Shown: positions 1 to 8,365 of the stretch, piece after piece
Numbering within the stretch: the stretch's first letter is position 1
Layout of the letters: every line of letters starts with the position of its first letter
Assembly: GCA_965213765.1 (NCBI GenBank)
Contig: OZ243926.1
Coordinates: 2,666,001-2,730,000 of the forward strand
From: JAJDXO01 sp965213765
GTDB lineage: Bacteria; Pseudomonadota; Alphaproteobacteria; Rhodospirillales; UBA2165
Reading direction: 5' to 3'
DNA: 64,000 nt
The notes under the pieces: model-generated
What the model saw: the letters and a program-made list of their open reading frames with translations, nothing else
Told to the model about the DNA's origin: nothing
The model's database searches: none
Translations under genes and position numbers: made by a program

Positions 1-647
1 TCGTCGCCGCAGATCAGCCGGTCGGCGACCTCGCTCTCGGAGGTCTTGGCCGAGGTCAGCACCACCCGCCGGATCAGCCCCGACCCCTGGTCGACGCCGA
101 GATGCGCCTTGTAGCCGAAGAAGGCGCGCCCCTTCTTGCGGGTCCAGTCGGCGCCGGGCTCGCCCGCGTGCCCGGCACCCGCGCCGGCCTTGTAGGGCGG
201 CGGGCGCGAGGCCGCGGCCACCAGCGTGGCGTCCATCAGCGTGCCCTTGCGCACGATCAGACCGGTGGCCTCCAACTGGCGGTTGATCTCCTCGAAGGCC
301 GCCTCCAGAACCCCGCCCGCATCCCCGCGAAAGCGGCAGATCGTGGTCTCGTCCGGCGTGCCCCCGTCAAGCGCAAAGCCGCAAAAACGCCGGAACGACA
401 GACGGTCCAGCAGCGCCTCCTCCAGACCGGGGTCCGACAGATCGTAAAGCACCTGAAGATAAAGCGCCTTCAACATCGACAGCGGCGCATAGGGCGGACG
501 GCCCCGGCGCCCCGGGCGGACCGCCGACGCCAGGCGCTCCAGCGGAGACCAGTCGATCAACGCATCCAGACGATCAAGCTTCCGGTTCGACCCAAGACCC
601 GGAGAAACAAACGCTTCCGCAAACCCCAGCTGACCCTTGCCGCTCAT
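1..647 (-). CDS. IS5-family transposase, 3' part cut by window edge
   Basis: Reading the minus strand from an ATG at 647 gives 215 codons without a stop, running off the window start. The protein begins MSGKGQLGFAEAF and contains an N-terminal transposase domain (RPPYAPLSMLKALYLQ, then LSDPGLEEALLDRLSFRRF and DGGTPDETTICRFR). The catalytic part starts with the first DDE aspartate in LMDATLVAA, followed by GYKAHLGVDQGSGLIRRVV. This arrangement is typical of IS5-family transposases. The C-terminal catalytic residues and the far terminal inverted repeat lie outside the window, so intactness and subgroup cannot be judged. It matters because the short repeats in this window end on YTAR tetramers, the target type of IS5-group elements, and this gene is a candidate source of transposase. 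Confidence 0.85.
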   Translation of the reverse strand, partial: MSGKGQLGFAEAFVSPGLGSNRKLDRLDALIDWSPLERLASAVRPGRRGRPPYAPLSMLKALYLQVLYDLSDPGLEEALLDRLSFRRFCGFALDGGTPDETTICRFRGDAGGVLEAAFEEINRQLEATGLIVRKGTLMDATLVAAASRPPPYKAGAGAGHAGEPGADWTRKKGRAFFGYKAHLGVDQGSGLIRRVVLTSAKTSESEVADRLICGD

Positions 648-689
648 CGACGCCTCCAACAGTTGATAACCACACTGAATCACATCACA

Positions 690-976
690 AACCCATTGAG
701 AATCCCCTTTTCGCAGAAGAATCCTCAGGGAGGGAGAGGGAGTCGAACGGAATTCCCTCGCCCCTTCGGGGGGAGAGGGATCGGTCTTTCTTTTTGCACC
801 CTCGCCCCCTTCGGGGGAGAGGGATGCGGAGGCTTGGCGAGCCTGCGAGCCATAGCCGTAGCTGGGTGAGGGGGAATTTCCATATCACCCTCACCCTCAT
901 TCCCGCCCTCACCCCGGCCCTCTCCCGGAGGGAGAGGGAGTCGAGCGGAAATCCCCTAATCGGGTCCGTTCCCTAA
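690..976. repeat. Element family A, copy 1
   Basis: Non-coding repeat made of GC-rich hairpin modules (CCCTCGCCCC...GGGGGAGAGGG and similar) plus a CGAGCCATAGCCGTAGCTGG module. Its right end reads ATCGGGTCCGTTCCCTAA, matching the TCCGGACCCTAG end of other copies. The terminal CTAA at 973-976 contains the stop codon of the acyl-CoA dehydrogenase on the minus strand. The left end, near 690-716, is degenerate (GAGAATCCCCTTTTCGC) and lies next to the IS5-type transposase. Nothing else is recognised between 648 and 972. Confidence 0.75.
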
Positions 977-2124
977 TAGGACCGCGGCAGGCCGAGGACG
1001 TGCTCGGCCAGATAGGACAAGACCAGGTTCGTCGAAAGCGGCGCGACCTGGTAGAGGCGGGTTTCCCGGAACTTCCGCTCGACATCGTATTCTTCGGCAA
1101 ATCCGAAGCCGCCAAAGGTCTGCAGGCACATGTCCGCCGCCTGCCACGACGCCTCCGAGGCGAGCAGTTTGGCCATGTTGGCCTCGGGCCCGCACGGCTC
1201 TCCGTCGTCGAACAGCGCCGCCGCCTTCCGCACCATCAAATCGGCCGCCTCCGCCGCGGCATAGGCACGGGCAATGGGAAACTGAACCCCCTGGTTCTTG
1301 CCGATCGGACGGCCGAACACGACCCGTTCGCCTGCATACCGCGATGCCTTGCCGATGAACCACCGCGCGTCGCCGATGCACTCGGCGCCGATGAGTATCC
1401 GTTCGGCGTTCATGCCGTCGAGAATGTAGCGAAAACCGCCGCCTTCCTCGCCGACCAGGCTGTCCGCGGGAATTCTCAAGCCGTCGAAGAACACTTCGGT
1501 GGTTGCATGATTGAGCATCGTGCGGATGGGATTGATCGTCAGGCCGCTGCCGCGCGCGCCTCGAATATCGACCAGGAAGACGGACAATCCCTGGTGACGG
1601 CTTTGATCGCTTTCGCGGGGCGCCGTCCGGGCAAGCAGCAGCATGAGATCGGAATGCTCGGCCCGCGAGGTCCAGACCTTCTGGCCGTCGACGACGTAGT
1701 GATCGCCGTCCCGGCGCGCCGTGGTCCGGATGCGGGTGGAATCGCTGCCGCTGGCCGGTTCCGTGACCCCGAATGCCTGCAGCCTGATGTCGCCGCGGGC
1801 GATCGCCGGCAGATACTTTTTCTTTTGTTCGGCCGTACCGTGGCGAAGGACGGTGCCCATGATGTACATCTGCGCATGACACGCCGCGGCGTTGCCGCCC
1901 GAAAGATGCACCTCCTCGAGAATGGCCGCGGCGGCCCGCAGCCCCAGGCCGCTGCCTTCGAATTCCTCGGGTATCAGTGCGGCGAGGAAGCCGGCCCGGG
2001 TCATTGCGCCGACGAACTCTTCCGGGTAGGCCCGGTCGCGGTCGACGCGCTGCCAGTAACCGCTGTCGAATTCCCGGCACAGCGCTTGTACCGAATGCCG
2101 GATGTGGTTGAAGTCTTGTGACAA
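973..2124 (-). CDS. Acyl-CoA dehydrogenase family protein
   Basis: A 383-residue FAD-dependent acyl-CoA dehydrogenase, expected to introduce a 2,3-double bond into an acyl-CoA thioester and pass electrons to ETF. Visible features are the substrate/FAD loop FGVTEPASGSDSTRI, VVDGQKVWTSRAEHSDL, the C-terminal FGRPIGKNQGVQ and QTFGGFGFAEEYDVERKFRE. The usual Tyr-Glu-Gly-Thr catalytic glutamate region is replaced by RLYQVAPLST. A glutamate in MNAERILIG aligns with the alternative base position of the isovaleryl/long-chain type. I chose a TTG start because GGGAGG precedes it by 7 nt. The open frame continues to 2601 but only through repeat DNA. The stop codon lies in the end of repeat copy A1. Substrate unknown. 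Confidence 0.85.
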   Translation of the reverse strand: MSQDFNHIRHSVQALCREFDSGYWQRVDRDRAYPEEFVGAMTRAGFLAALIPEEFEGSGLGLRAAAAILEEVHLSGGNAAACHAQMYIMGTVLRHGTAEQKKKYLPAIARGDIRLQAFGVTEPASGSDSTRIRTTARRDGDHYVVDGQKVWTSRAEHSDLMLLLARTAPRESDQSRHQGLSVFLVDIRGARGSGLTINPIRTMLNHATTEVFFDGLRIPADSLVGEEGGGFRYILDGMNAERILIGAECIGDARWFIGKASRYAGERVVFGRPIGKNQGVQFPIARAYAAAEAADLMVRKAAALFDDGEPCGPEANMAKLLASEASWQAADMCLQTFGGFGFAEEYDVERKFRETRLYQVAPLSTNLVLSYLAEHVLGLPRSY

Positions 2125-2284
2125 TTCGCAGCCTCCCGCGCCCCAGGGATCAGCTTGGGGGATCAGCTTAATGCACCCGGTTCGCGTAGGCCATTTTCTT
2201 CGCCCTGATGACGCCGTGTCCTCGGATGGGCCGGCGGGCGGGCGCATACGGGCGGCTACCGGGCCGGCCGGCTGTAGCCGCGGC

Positions 2285-2590
2285 GTACGGCGCGGCACAA
2301 GGTCCCTCGCCCCCTTCCGGGGGGAGAGGGACCGGTCTTTCTTTTTGCACCCTCGCCCCCTTTCAGGGGGAGAGGGATGCGGAGGGTTGGCGAGGCGAAC
2401 GCCGAGCCTACCCGGCGCTGGGTGAGGGGGCGAGCCTGCGAGCCATAGCCGTAGCTGGGTGAGGGGGAATTCCGTATCGCCCTCACCCTCACTCCCACCC
2501 TCACCCCGGCCCTCTCCCGGAGGGAGAGGGAGTTTCGGTGGGTCCCCTCGCCCCTTCCCGGGGGAGAGGGGCAGGGTGAGAGGGCGCAGC
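2285..2590. repeat. Element family A, copy 2 (mosaic)
   Basis: Array of hairpin modules of the type CCCTCGCCCCC...GGGGGAGAGGG. Both variants of the internal module occur side by side: GGCGAACGCCGAGCCTACCC (type II) and then CGAGCCTGCGAGCCATAGCC (type I). This suggests recombination between copies. No clean terminal repeat is visible at either side. The adjoining 2125-2284 holds no recognisable gene, only a short direct repeat (AAGCTGATCCC twice on the minus strand) just upstream of the acyl-CoA dehydrogenase start. Confidence 0.7.
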
Positions 2591-2611
2591 GTACGGCGCA
2601 CAAAACGCCAA

Positions 2612-2716
2612 TTTGTGCAATGATATTCTATCTTTTGGGAAAATTAGTGTGATTTTGCACGGAAATATCGCCTCAAATACACTATATTTGGACCAAGATC
2701 GGTTCTCATCTAGAGA
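2612..2716 (+). promoter_or_regulatory. AT-rich upstream region of the HPPD gene
   Basis: This stretch is much more AT-rich than its surroundings and directly precedes the HPPD gene, so it very probably holds the promoter. It contains a spaced inverted repeat, GTGCAA at 2615-2620 and TTGCAC at 2655-2660, that could be an operator. The arms are only 6 bp, so this is weak. I cannot assign -35 and -10 boxes with confidence. A GAGAGG Shine-Dalgarno lies at about 2712-2717, 7 nt before the ATG. Confidence 0.35.
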
Positions 2717-2724
2717 GGTATCCC

Positions 2725-3843
<1,119 letters not shown>

Positions 3844-3884
3844 AGGCGATGGGCTTGTGGCCGGCAGGTTGCCGGGGATGACCA

Positions 3885-4160
3885 TATGACCCTCACCCCA
3901 ACCCTCTCCCAGGCCTACTCCGCCGAAGTAGCCTTCGGCTACGAAGGCTGGAAGGGAGAGGGAACTTGTCATGCGTCCCCCCGCCCCCTTCGAGGGGGAG
4001 AGGGATCGGTCATTTTCTTGCACCCTCGCCCCCTTCGAGGGGGAGAGGGATCGGTCTTTCCTTTTGCACCCTCGCCCCCTTCGAGGGGGAGAGGGATGCG
4101 GAGGGTTGGCGAGGCGAACGCCAAGCCTACCCGGAGCCGGGTGAGGGGGATTTGGTATTG
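3885..4160. repeat. Element family A, copy 3
   Basis: Three consecutive hairpins of the form CGCCCCCTTCGAGGGGGAGAGG, followed by the type II module (GCGAACGCCAAGCCTACCC...GGGTGAGGGG). An inserted stretch at about 3915-3955 has its own short inverted repeat (CGAAGTAGCCTTCG-CTACGAAGG). Terminal CTAG-type ends are not clear here. The remaining intergenic sequence (3844-3884, 4161-4353) contains no gene I can support. Confidence 0.7.
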
Positions 4161-4353
4161 ACGCCACTCGTCACACCCCGGCCCACCGGAACAGCGTCGC
4201 CAAAACCCGGCCGTCACGCCCGGCCCGGATGAGGATGTCCTCCAGACGGCCACTTCTTATGGTTTCGCGCTCGGCGGCGAGGCGGGGGTTTCCCATGGCG
4301 GGAATTGCTTGCAGTATAGGCGGCCGATTTTCAAGCCAAACAGGGGGCGGCGC

Positions 4354-5208
4354 ATGCGGTTTGTCAGTTTCAAGCATGGCGGGGGGGCACGCTACGGCGT
4401 GGTGAAAGACGGCGGCGTAATCGACGCCACCGACCGGCTGGCCGACCGTTTCACCAGCTTGCGGGACGTGATCGAGGGAGAGGCGCTCTCCGAACTTGCC
4501 CCCATGGCGGACCATGGCGCGCCCGATGTCGGGCTTGACGACATCGAGCATCTGTTCCCCGTTACCGCGCCCAGAAAGATCTTTTGTATCGGGCGCAACT
4601 ACCGAGCTTACCACGAGGTCCTGGAGGATGGCGGCGCACCGGAGTATCCGAGCGTCTTTCCGCGCTACCTCAACGGCTTCGTACCCAATGGCGGCAACAT
4701 CCTGAAGCCCAAGGCGTCGGACCAGCTCGACTACGAGAACGAAATCGGCGTGATCGTCGGCAAGAGGGTCCGTCACGTCGGTGAAGAGGACGCCCTGTCG
4801 TGCGTCGCGGGGTTCACCATCGTCAACGAGGGAAGCGTCCGCGATTGGCAGACCAAGGGTACGCAGAATTGCCCGGGCAAGAATTTTTACCGTTCGGGCA
4901 GCATCGGCCCCTGGATGGTAACCCCCGACCACCTGCCCGACCTCGACAAGGTTCGCATCGTCACCCGGCGAAACGGCGAGGTGGTCCAGGACGGAACCTC
5001 CGACATGATGCTCTGCAAGATTCCGTTCCTGATCTCGCACATTTCCAAGTTCACCGAGTTGGAGCCGGGCGACCTGATCGCCACCGGCAGTCCCGGCGGC
5101 TCGATCATCGAAGGCGAGGAGCCGAAAAACTGGCTCAAGGCGGGCGATGAGCTTGAGTTCGAGATCGAGGGTATCGGCGTTCTCAAAAACACCGTCGCCG
5201 ACGAGTAA
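4354..5208 (+). CDS. Fumarylacetoacetate hydrolase (FAH) family protein
   Basis: A 284-residue member of the FAH/HpcE superfamily, whose members hydrolyse or decarboxylate beta-diketo acids with a Mg/Ca ion. The metal-binding pattern is visible: LDYENEIGVIVGKRV supplies the two glutamates and IVNEGSVRDWQ the aspartate-containing loop, followed by GSIGPWMVTPDHLPD, MMLCKIPFLISHISKF and PGDLIATGSPGG. I chose the ATG at 4354 (MRFVSFKHGG) because AGGGGG lies 6 nt upstream, rather than the longer frame from 4309. Close matches to this pattern include 2-hydroxyhepta-2,4-diene-1,7-dioate isomerase and acylpyruvase-type proteins, so the exact substrate is open. Location after hpd is suggestive but not proof of a role in tyrosine catabolism. 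Confidence 0.85.
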   Translation: MRFVSFKHGGGARYGVVKDGGVIDATDRLADRFTSLRDVIEGEALSELAPMADHGAPDVGLDDIEHLFPVTAPRKIFCIGRNYRAYHEVLEDGGAPEYPSVFPRYLNGFVPNGGNILKPKASDQLDYENEIGVIVGKRVRHVGEEDALSCVAGFTIVNEGSVRDWQTKGTQNCPGKNFYRSGSIGPWMVTPDHLPDLDKVRIVTRRNGEVVQDGTSDMMLCKIPFLISHISKFTELEPGDLIATGSPGGSIIEGEEPKNWLKAGDELEFEIEGIGVLKNTVADE

Positions 5209-5250
5209 CCGGCCCGGCCGGTTCCCCATAGCGCGGCCGTTTCCTCAGGA

Positions 5251-5650
5251 TTGAGGGGCAGCTTGCCGGCATTTCCGGGCCCGTCGATACAGTCCGCTGA
5301 CCGAGTTCAAGCTCTCCACCCGCCGGCGTGTGGACGTCGCGGGATTGAACAAGGCCGGCCGGTTCATCATCGCCGAGGTGAAGTCCTCGGTTCGCGACTT
5401 CCAGGCAGACCGGAAATGGCCGGAATACATCCCCTTTTGCGACCGCTTCTACTTCGCCGTCGCCAATGGCTTTCCGGTCGAACTCATTCCCGGGGAATGC
5501 GGCATCCTGATCGCCGATCCGTACGACGCGGCCATTCTAAGGGAGGCACCGCTGCTGAAGATGAATGCGGCCCGGCGGCGAAACCAGTTTCTCCGGTTCG
5601 CCAAAACCGCCGCCGACCGGCTGCACCGAATTAACGATCCGTCGCTATAG
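5251..5650 (+). pseudogene. MmcB-family DNA repair protein, 5' end disrupted
   Basis: From about 5255 the frame reads CRHFRARRYSPLTEFKLS and continues as VDVAGLNKAGRFIIAEVKSS, DRKWPEYIPFCDRFYFAV and ILIADPYDAAIL to a TAG at 5648-5650. This matches MmcB-like proteins, a restriction-endonuclease-fold family linked to DNA damage responses in alphaproteobacteria. A TGA at 5252-5254 sits directly upstream in frame. The preceding conserved Arg-Gly pair is in another frame (AGG GGC AGC from 5254), as if one extra T had been added near 5263. No ATG with a ribosome-binding site exists. The only in-frame start is GTG 5330, which would delete the N-terminal helix region. Its end overlaps the converging alkyltransferase gene by 20 bp. 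A truncated functional form cannot be excluded. Confidence 0.6.
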
Positions 5651-6521
5651 ACCCGGTTTCGTCATCCAGCAATTTCCGTTTTCGGTCCAATCCCCAACGA
5701 TAACCGTGGAGCTTCCCGTCGCTGCCGATCGCCCGATGACAGGGAATTGCCACCGCCACCGGATTGGTCGCGCAGGCCCGGCCGACGGCGCGAGCCGATT
5801 TCGGCGAACCGATCGCGGCGGCAATTTCCGCATATGTCATCGTGGCTCCCCGCGGAATTCGCCGGAGGCAATCCCAAACCTTCCACTGGAACGTCGTCGC
5901 CCGCAGATCGAAGGGCAATGCCGCGGCCGTCCCGGACGCGCCGCTGAGGATGGACAGCACCGCCTCCAAATTGTCCGCCAGTCCCGAGACGTCCGCCCCG
6001 ATTTCCGCCGCCGGGTATTCCTCATGCAGGTCTTCGACCAGTTCCTTGTCATCGTCACCGATGCTGATCCGGCAAATCCCCCGGTCCGTGGACGCCACCA
6101 GGAGCCGGCCGAGAAAGCTGTCGGCGATCGCAAAACCGATCTTCGCGCCGGCGCCGCCCTTGCCGTAACTCGCGGGCGTCATCCCCAAGGTCTCGCCGGC
6201 CCGTTCATAGAGCCGGCTGGAAGAGCCGAATCCGGCGCCGTACATGGCCGACGACACGCTCTCCCCGCCCCGGACTTCCGCCTTGAACCGGTCGAGCCGG
6301 CGTTGGGCGGCGTACTCACGGGGCGACAATCCCAGCACATGTTTGAATTTTCGCTGCAGATGATACGGGCTGACGCCGACGGCTTCGGACAACTCGGCCA
6401 GGGTCGGCACGCCTTCGTCGGCTTCGTCGATCAACCGGCACGCCTCAATGATCCAGTCCGGCGGCCGGACGTCCGAACGGTTCATTGCGGCGGCCCCGGG
6501 GGTTGTGTCTTGTTCAAGCAT
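5631..6521 (-). CDS. AraC-type HTH / methylated-DNA-protein cysteine methyltransferase fusion
   Basis: A 296-residue protein like the C-terminal two thirds of Ada. An AraC-type helix-turn-helix comes first (LSEAVGVSPYHLQRKFKHVL, then LGLSPREYAAQRRLDRFK). An alkyltransferase domain follows, with FDLRATTFQWKVWDCLRRIP and the acceptor-cysteine motif PVAVAIPCHRAIGSDGKLHGYRWG. It would move alkyl groups from O6-alkylguanine to its own cysteine. The Ada N-terminal zinc domain that senses phosphotriester methylation is missing, so autoregulation by that route is not expected. I chose the ATG at 6521, downstream of the neighbouring gene's stop (6554); the ATG at 6485 is an alternative. The gene converges on the mmcB remnant, another DNA-repair family. 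Confidence 0.88.
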   Translation of the reverse strand: MLEQDTTPGAAAMNRSDVRPPDWIIEACRLIDEADEGVPTLAELSEAVGVSPYHLQRKFKHVLGLSPREYAAQRRLDRFKAEVRGGESVSSAMYGAGFGSSSRLYERAGETLGMTPASYGKGGAGAKIGFAIADSFLGRLLVASTDRGICRISIGDDDKELVEDLHEEYPAAEIGADVSGLADNLEAVLSILSGASGTAAALPFDLRATTFQWKVWDCLRRIPRGATMTYAEIAAAIGSPKSARAVGRACATNPVAVAIPCHRAIGSDGKLHGYRWGLDRKRKLLDDETGSIATDR

Positions 6522-6553
6522 GACCCCAACATAATCGCCGCCGGAACCCTCCT

Positions 6554-7300
6554 CTATCCGAAGCTTGCGGTCTGAAGTCCGACCCGCATCAATCGTTCGC
6601 CGTTCGCATTCAGCCACTTCCGGCCGGCCGCCGAATCGACGCCAAGACTATTCACCGTCTCCCAAAATGCGGGTGAATGATCCATGTGACGGAGGTGCGA
6701 GACCTCATGGGCGACGACATAATCCAGAACGTCCATCGGGGCCATGACCAGACGCCATGAGAACGAGAGATTGCCGTTGGGCGCGCACGATCCCCAGCGG
6801 CTTCGCGTGTCGCGGATGGACACGCGATTGAACGTTGCCTCCAGCCGGCCGCACATGGTCTCCGCCCGGGGTACGATTTCGCGCTTCGCTTCCCGCCTCA
6901 GCCAGTCCAGCACCCGGCGCGCAATATGCTCTTCCCGGCCCGCGACCCAGATCGCGTTCCCTTCCCGCCGGACGCCATACCGGCCGGCCGGGTCATGGCA
7001 AATCAAATGTTCCCGGTCGAGCACCGGCACCCGCGCGCCGGCGACAAGTGGCGTCGGCGCAGCCAGTTTTTGCAGCGCGCCGGCGATCCACCCGGACTTT
7101 TCCTCAACCAAGGCCAATCCCGCCTTCGCGGGAACCCCTTTGGGCAGCGTGACGACGACGCCGCCGGTTTTCGGATCAATCCGCAGAATGAGGCGCCGCG
7201 CCTTGGCATGATGCCGAACGGATAAAGGAACCTGCCTGCCGTCGACCTCCACATGGCGAAGGGAGCCAGGAAGAGGGTCAGGCGGCTTACCCGGCATCAT
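6554..7300 (-). CDS. YgjP-like (DUF45/SprT-like) metallopeptidase-fold protein
   Basis: A 248-residue protein of the YgjP/DUF45 family. The N-terminal half has the beta-rich segment VRHHAKARRLILRIDPKTGG. The C-terminal half has RDTRSRWGSCAPNGNLSFSW and the zinc motif YVVAHEVSHLRHMDHSPAFW, a HExxH-like signature (HEVSH) with a further His downstream. Substrates are not established for this family. The ATG at 7300 overlaps the end of the upstream ycgN-like gene (stop at 7287-7289), indicating translational coupling. A GTG at 7306 is possible. The pair YcgN-like then YgjP-like is often adjacent in alphaproteobacteria, to my knowledge. Confidence 0.85.
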   Translation of the reverse strand: MMPGKPPDPLPGSLRHVEVDGRQVPLSVRHHAKARRLILRIDPKTGGVVVTLPKGVPAKAGLALVEEKSGWIAGALQKLAAPTPLVAGARVPVLDREHLICHDPAGRYGVRREGNAIWVAGREEHIARRVLDWLRREAKREIVPRAETMCGRLEATFNRVSIRDTRSRWGSCAPNGNLSFSWRLVMAPMDVLDYVVAHEVSHLRHMDHSPAFWETVNSLGVDSAAGRKWLNANGERLMRVGLQTASFG

Positions 7301-7766
7301 CCACACCCTCGTTGGGCCATTCCACTACATGATCCTCCAAATCGCCGGCATCCCGCTCGGCAACGCAGCGGCCCCGCACCGACACCCCGGCCCGATGCAC
7401 GCTTTCGGGATCGCCGGAAACCAGAGGGTGCCAATCGAAAAGATCTTTTCCCTCCGATATCAACCGGTAGGCGCACGTCGGCGGCAGCCATTCGATGGCC
7501 GTCAGCGTCCCCGGGGTCAACTCGACGCAATCGGGCACCCGAACGGTTCTGTGCGTGTAATCCGTACAACGGCAGGCGCCGATGTCGAGGAGACCGCACG
7601 CAACTTCGGTGTATTCCACTTCCCGGGTATCTTCATACTCGATTTTGTGAAGGCAGCACTTGCCGCACCCGTCGCAGAGCGACTCCCACTCTTCGAGGCT
7701 CATCTGCTCAAGTGACTTGGCCTTCCAGAAAGGTTCGTCCTTTCGGTCCTGCCGGGCAGTCGCCAC
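7287..7766 (-). CDS. YcgN family cysteine-cluster protein (UPF0260)
   Basis: A 159-residue protein of UPF0260. It starts with FWKAKSLEQMSLEEWESLCD and has the clustered cysteines CDGCGKCCLHKIE, then ACGLLDIGACRCTDY and later PPTCAYRL. Such CxxCxxCC patterns suggest binding of a metal or iron-sulfur cluster. No activity has been assigned to the family that I know of. The gene overlaps the following YgjP-like gene, so the two are probably one transcript. The ATG at 7766 has no strong Shine-Dalgarno. Confidence 0.88.
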   Translation of the reverse strand: MATARQDRKDEPFWKAKSLEQMSLEEWESLCDGCGKCCLHKIEYEDTREVEYTEVACGLLDIGACRCTDYTHRTVRVPDCVELTPGTLTAIEWLPPTCAYRLISEGKDLFDWHPLVSGDPESVHRAGVSVRGRCVAERDAGDLEDHVVEWPNEGVDDAG

Positions 7767-7857
7767 CTAGGCCCCCTCCGCCGATGTTCCAATCATATTG
7801 ATCATTGTCACAAGGCAACGGCCGGGACAATAGGTGCAACCAAATACGACCAATGGA

Positions 7858-7960
7858 TAGCGGCCCCCGAGGGAGAAGGTCGGGGTGAGGGCGGCGAGGG
7901 AACGCACAGCAAGCTCCCTCTCCCCCTGACGGGGGCGAGGGGACACGATGCGGGAACGAA
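7858..7960. repeat. Element family A, partial copy 4
   Basis: Fragment with CGAGGGAGAAGGTCGGGGTGAG followed by the hairpin CTCCCTCTCCCCCTGACGGG-GGCGAGGGG. It has no recognisable ends. The whole gap between the YcgN-like gene (start 7766) and the RHH gene (8083) otherwise shows no gene. A short inverted repeat (GACCGGCCATTGACGGCC) at about 7987-8005 is another small palindrome. Confidence 0.6.
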
Positions 7961-8082
7961 CCTCGATCGCGGATGACCGGTCTGGCGTGACCGGCCATTG
8001 ACGGCCAACCGGGCGCCGACCATTGTGGGGCATGTTTGTTTTCGGCCGGTTGGGCGGCTCAGGGGGCTTTGATTTGCCTGAA

Positions 8083-8319
8083 ATGACGGATGATCCGGGC
8101 CGTGTTCAAAAAAGGTCTATCCGGATCGCCGGCCACGCGACGAGCGTATCCGTGGAGCAGGCATTCTGGGATCGGCTGCGGCTCATATCCGCGGCGCGCG
8201 GCGTTTCAATCAATGGCTTGATTGCCGAGATCGACCGGCACCGAACCGGCAATCTCTCGAGTGCTATCCGGCTGTTCGTCCTCGAAGAATTGGACCGTCC
8301 CAACGCCGACGGCGACTAG
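8083..8319 (+). CDS. Ribbon-helix-helix domain protein
   Basis: A 78-residue protein (98 if the frame opens at 8023). It resembles the RHH_4 family, small proteins with a ribbon-helix-helix fold that usually bind DNA as dimers. Family marks are KRSIRIAGHATSVSVEQAFWDR, LISAARGVSINGLIAEID and SSAIRLFVLEEL. I prefer the ATG at 8083 because the conserved part begins after it, but no clear ribosome-binding site separates the choices. The TAG stop at 8317-8319 forms the left edge of a perfect palindrome shared with the converging AsmA gene. Confidence 0.75.
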   Translation: MTDDPGRVQKRSIRIAGHATSVSVEQAFWDRLRLISAARGVSINGLIAEIDRHRTGNLSSAIRLFVLEELDRPNADGD

Positions 8320-8365
8320 AGCAATTTCCGGCCAAATGGTTCAATTTGGCCGGAAATTGCTCTAG
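8316..8365. repeat. Element family B, minimal copy: perfect 22-bp-arm palindrome
   Basis: A 50-bp perfect palindrome with 22-bp arms (CTAGAGCAATTTCCGG... and its complement) and a 6-nt centre GGTTCA. Each end is CTAG, at 8316-8319 and 8362-8365. The left CTAG contains the RHH gene stop and the right one, read on the minus strand, contains the AsmA stop. A strong hairpin forms in RNA from either strand, so it can also act as a two-way transcription barrier, though it has no U-tract. Confidence 0.9.

Noticed and set aside
2125..2601. N-terminal extension of the acyl-CoA dehydrogenase frame to 542 codons
   Set aside because: The extra 159 codons translate element A repeat (Arg/Gly/Pro-rich pieces such as LSPGKGRGDPP). 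A TTG with a good Shine-Dalgarno at 2124 fits the family start.
5252..5254. TGA upstream of mmcB as a second selenocysteine codon
   Set aside because: The frame before the TGA has no conserved protein, no start with a ribosome-binding site, and the conserved upstream residues are in another frame, so a disrupted start explains it better.
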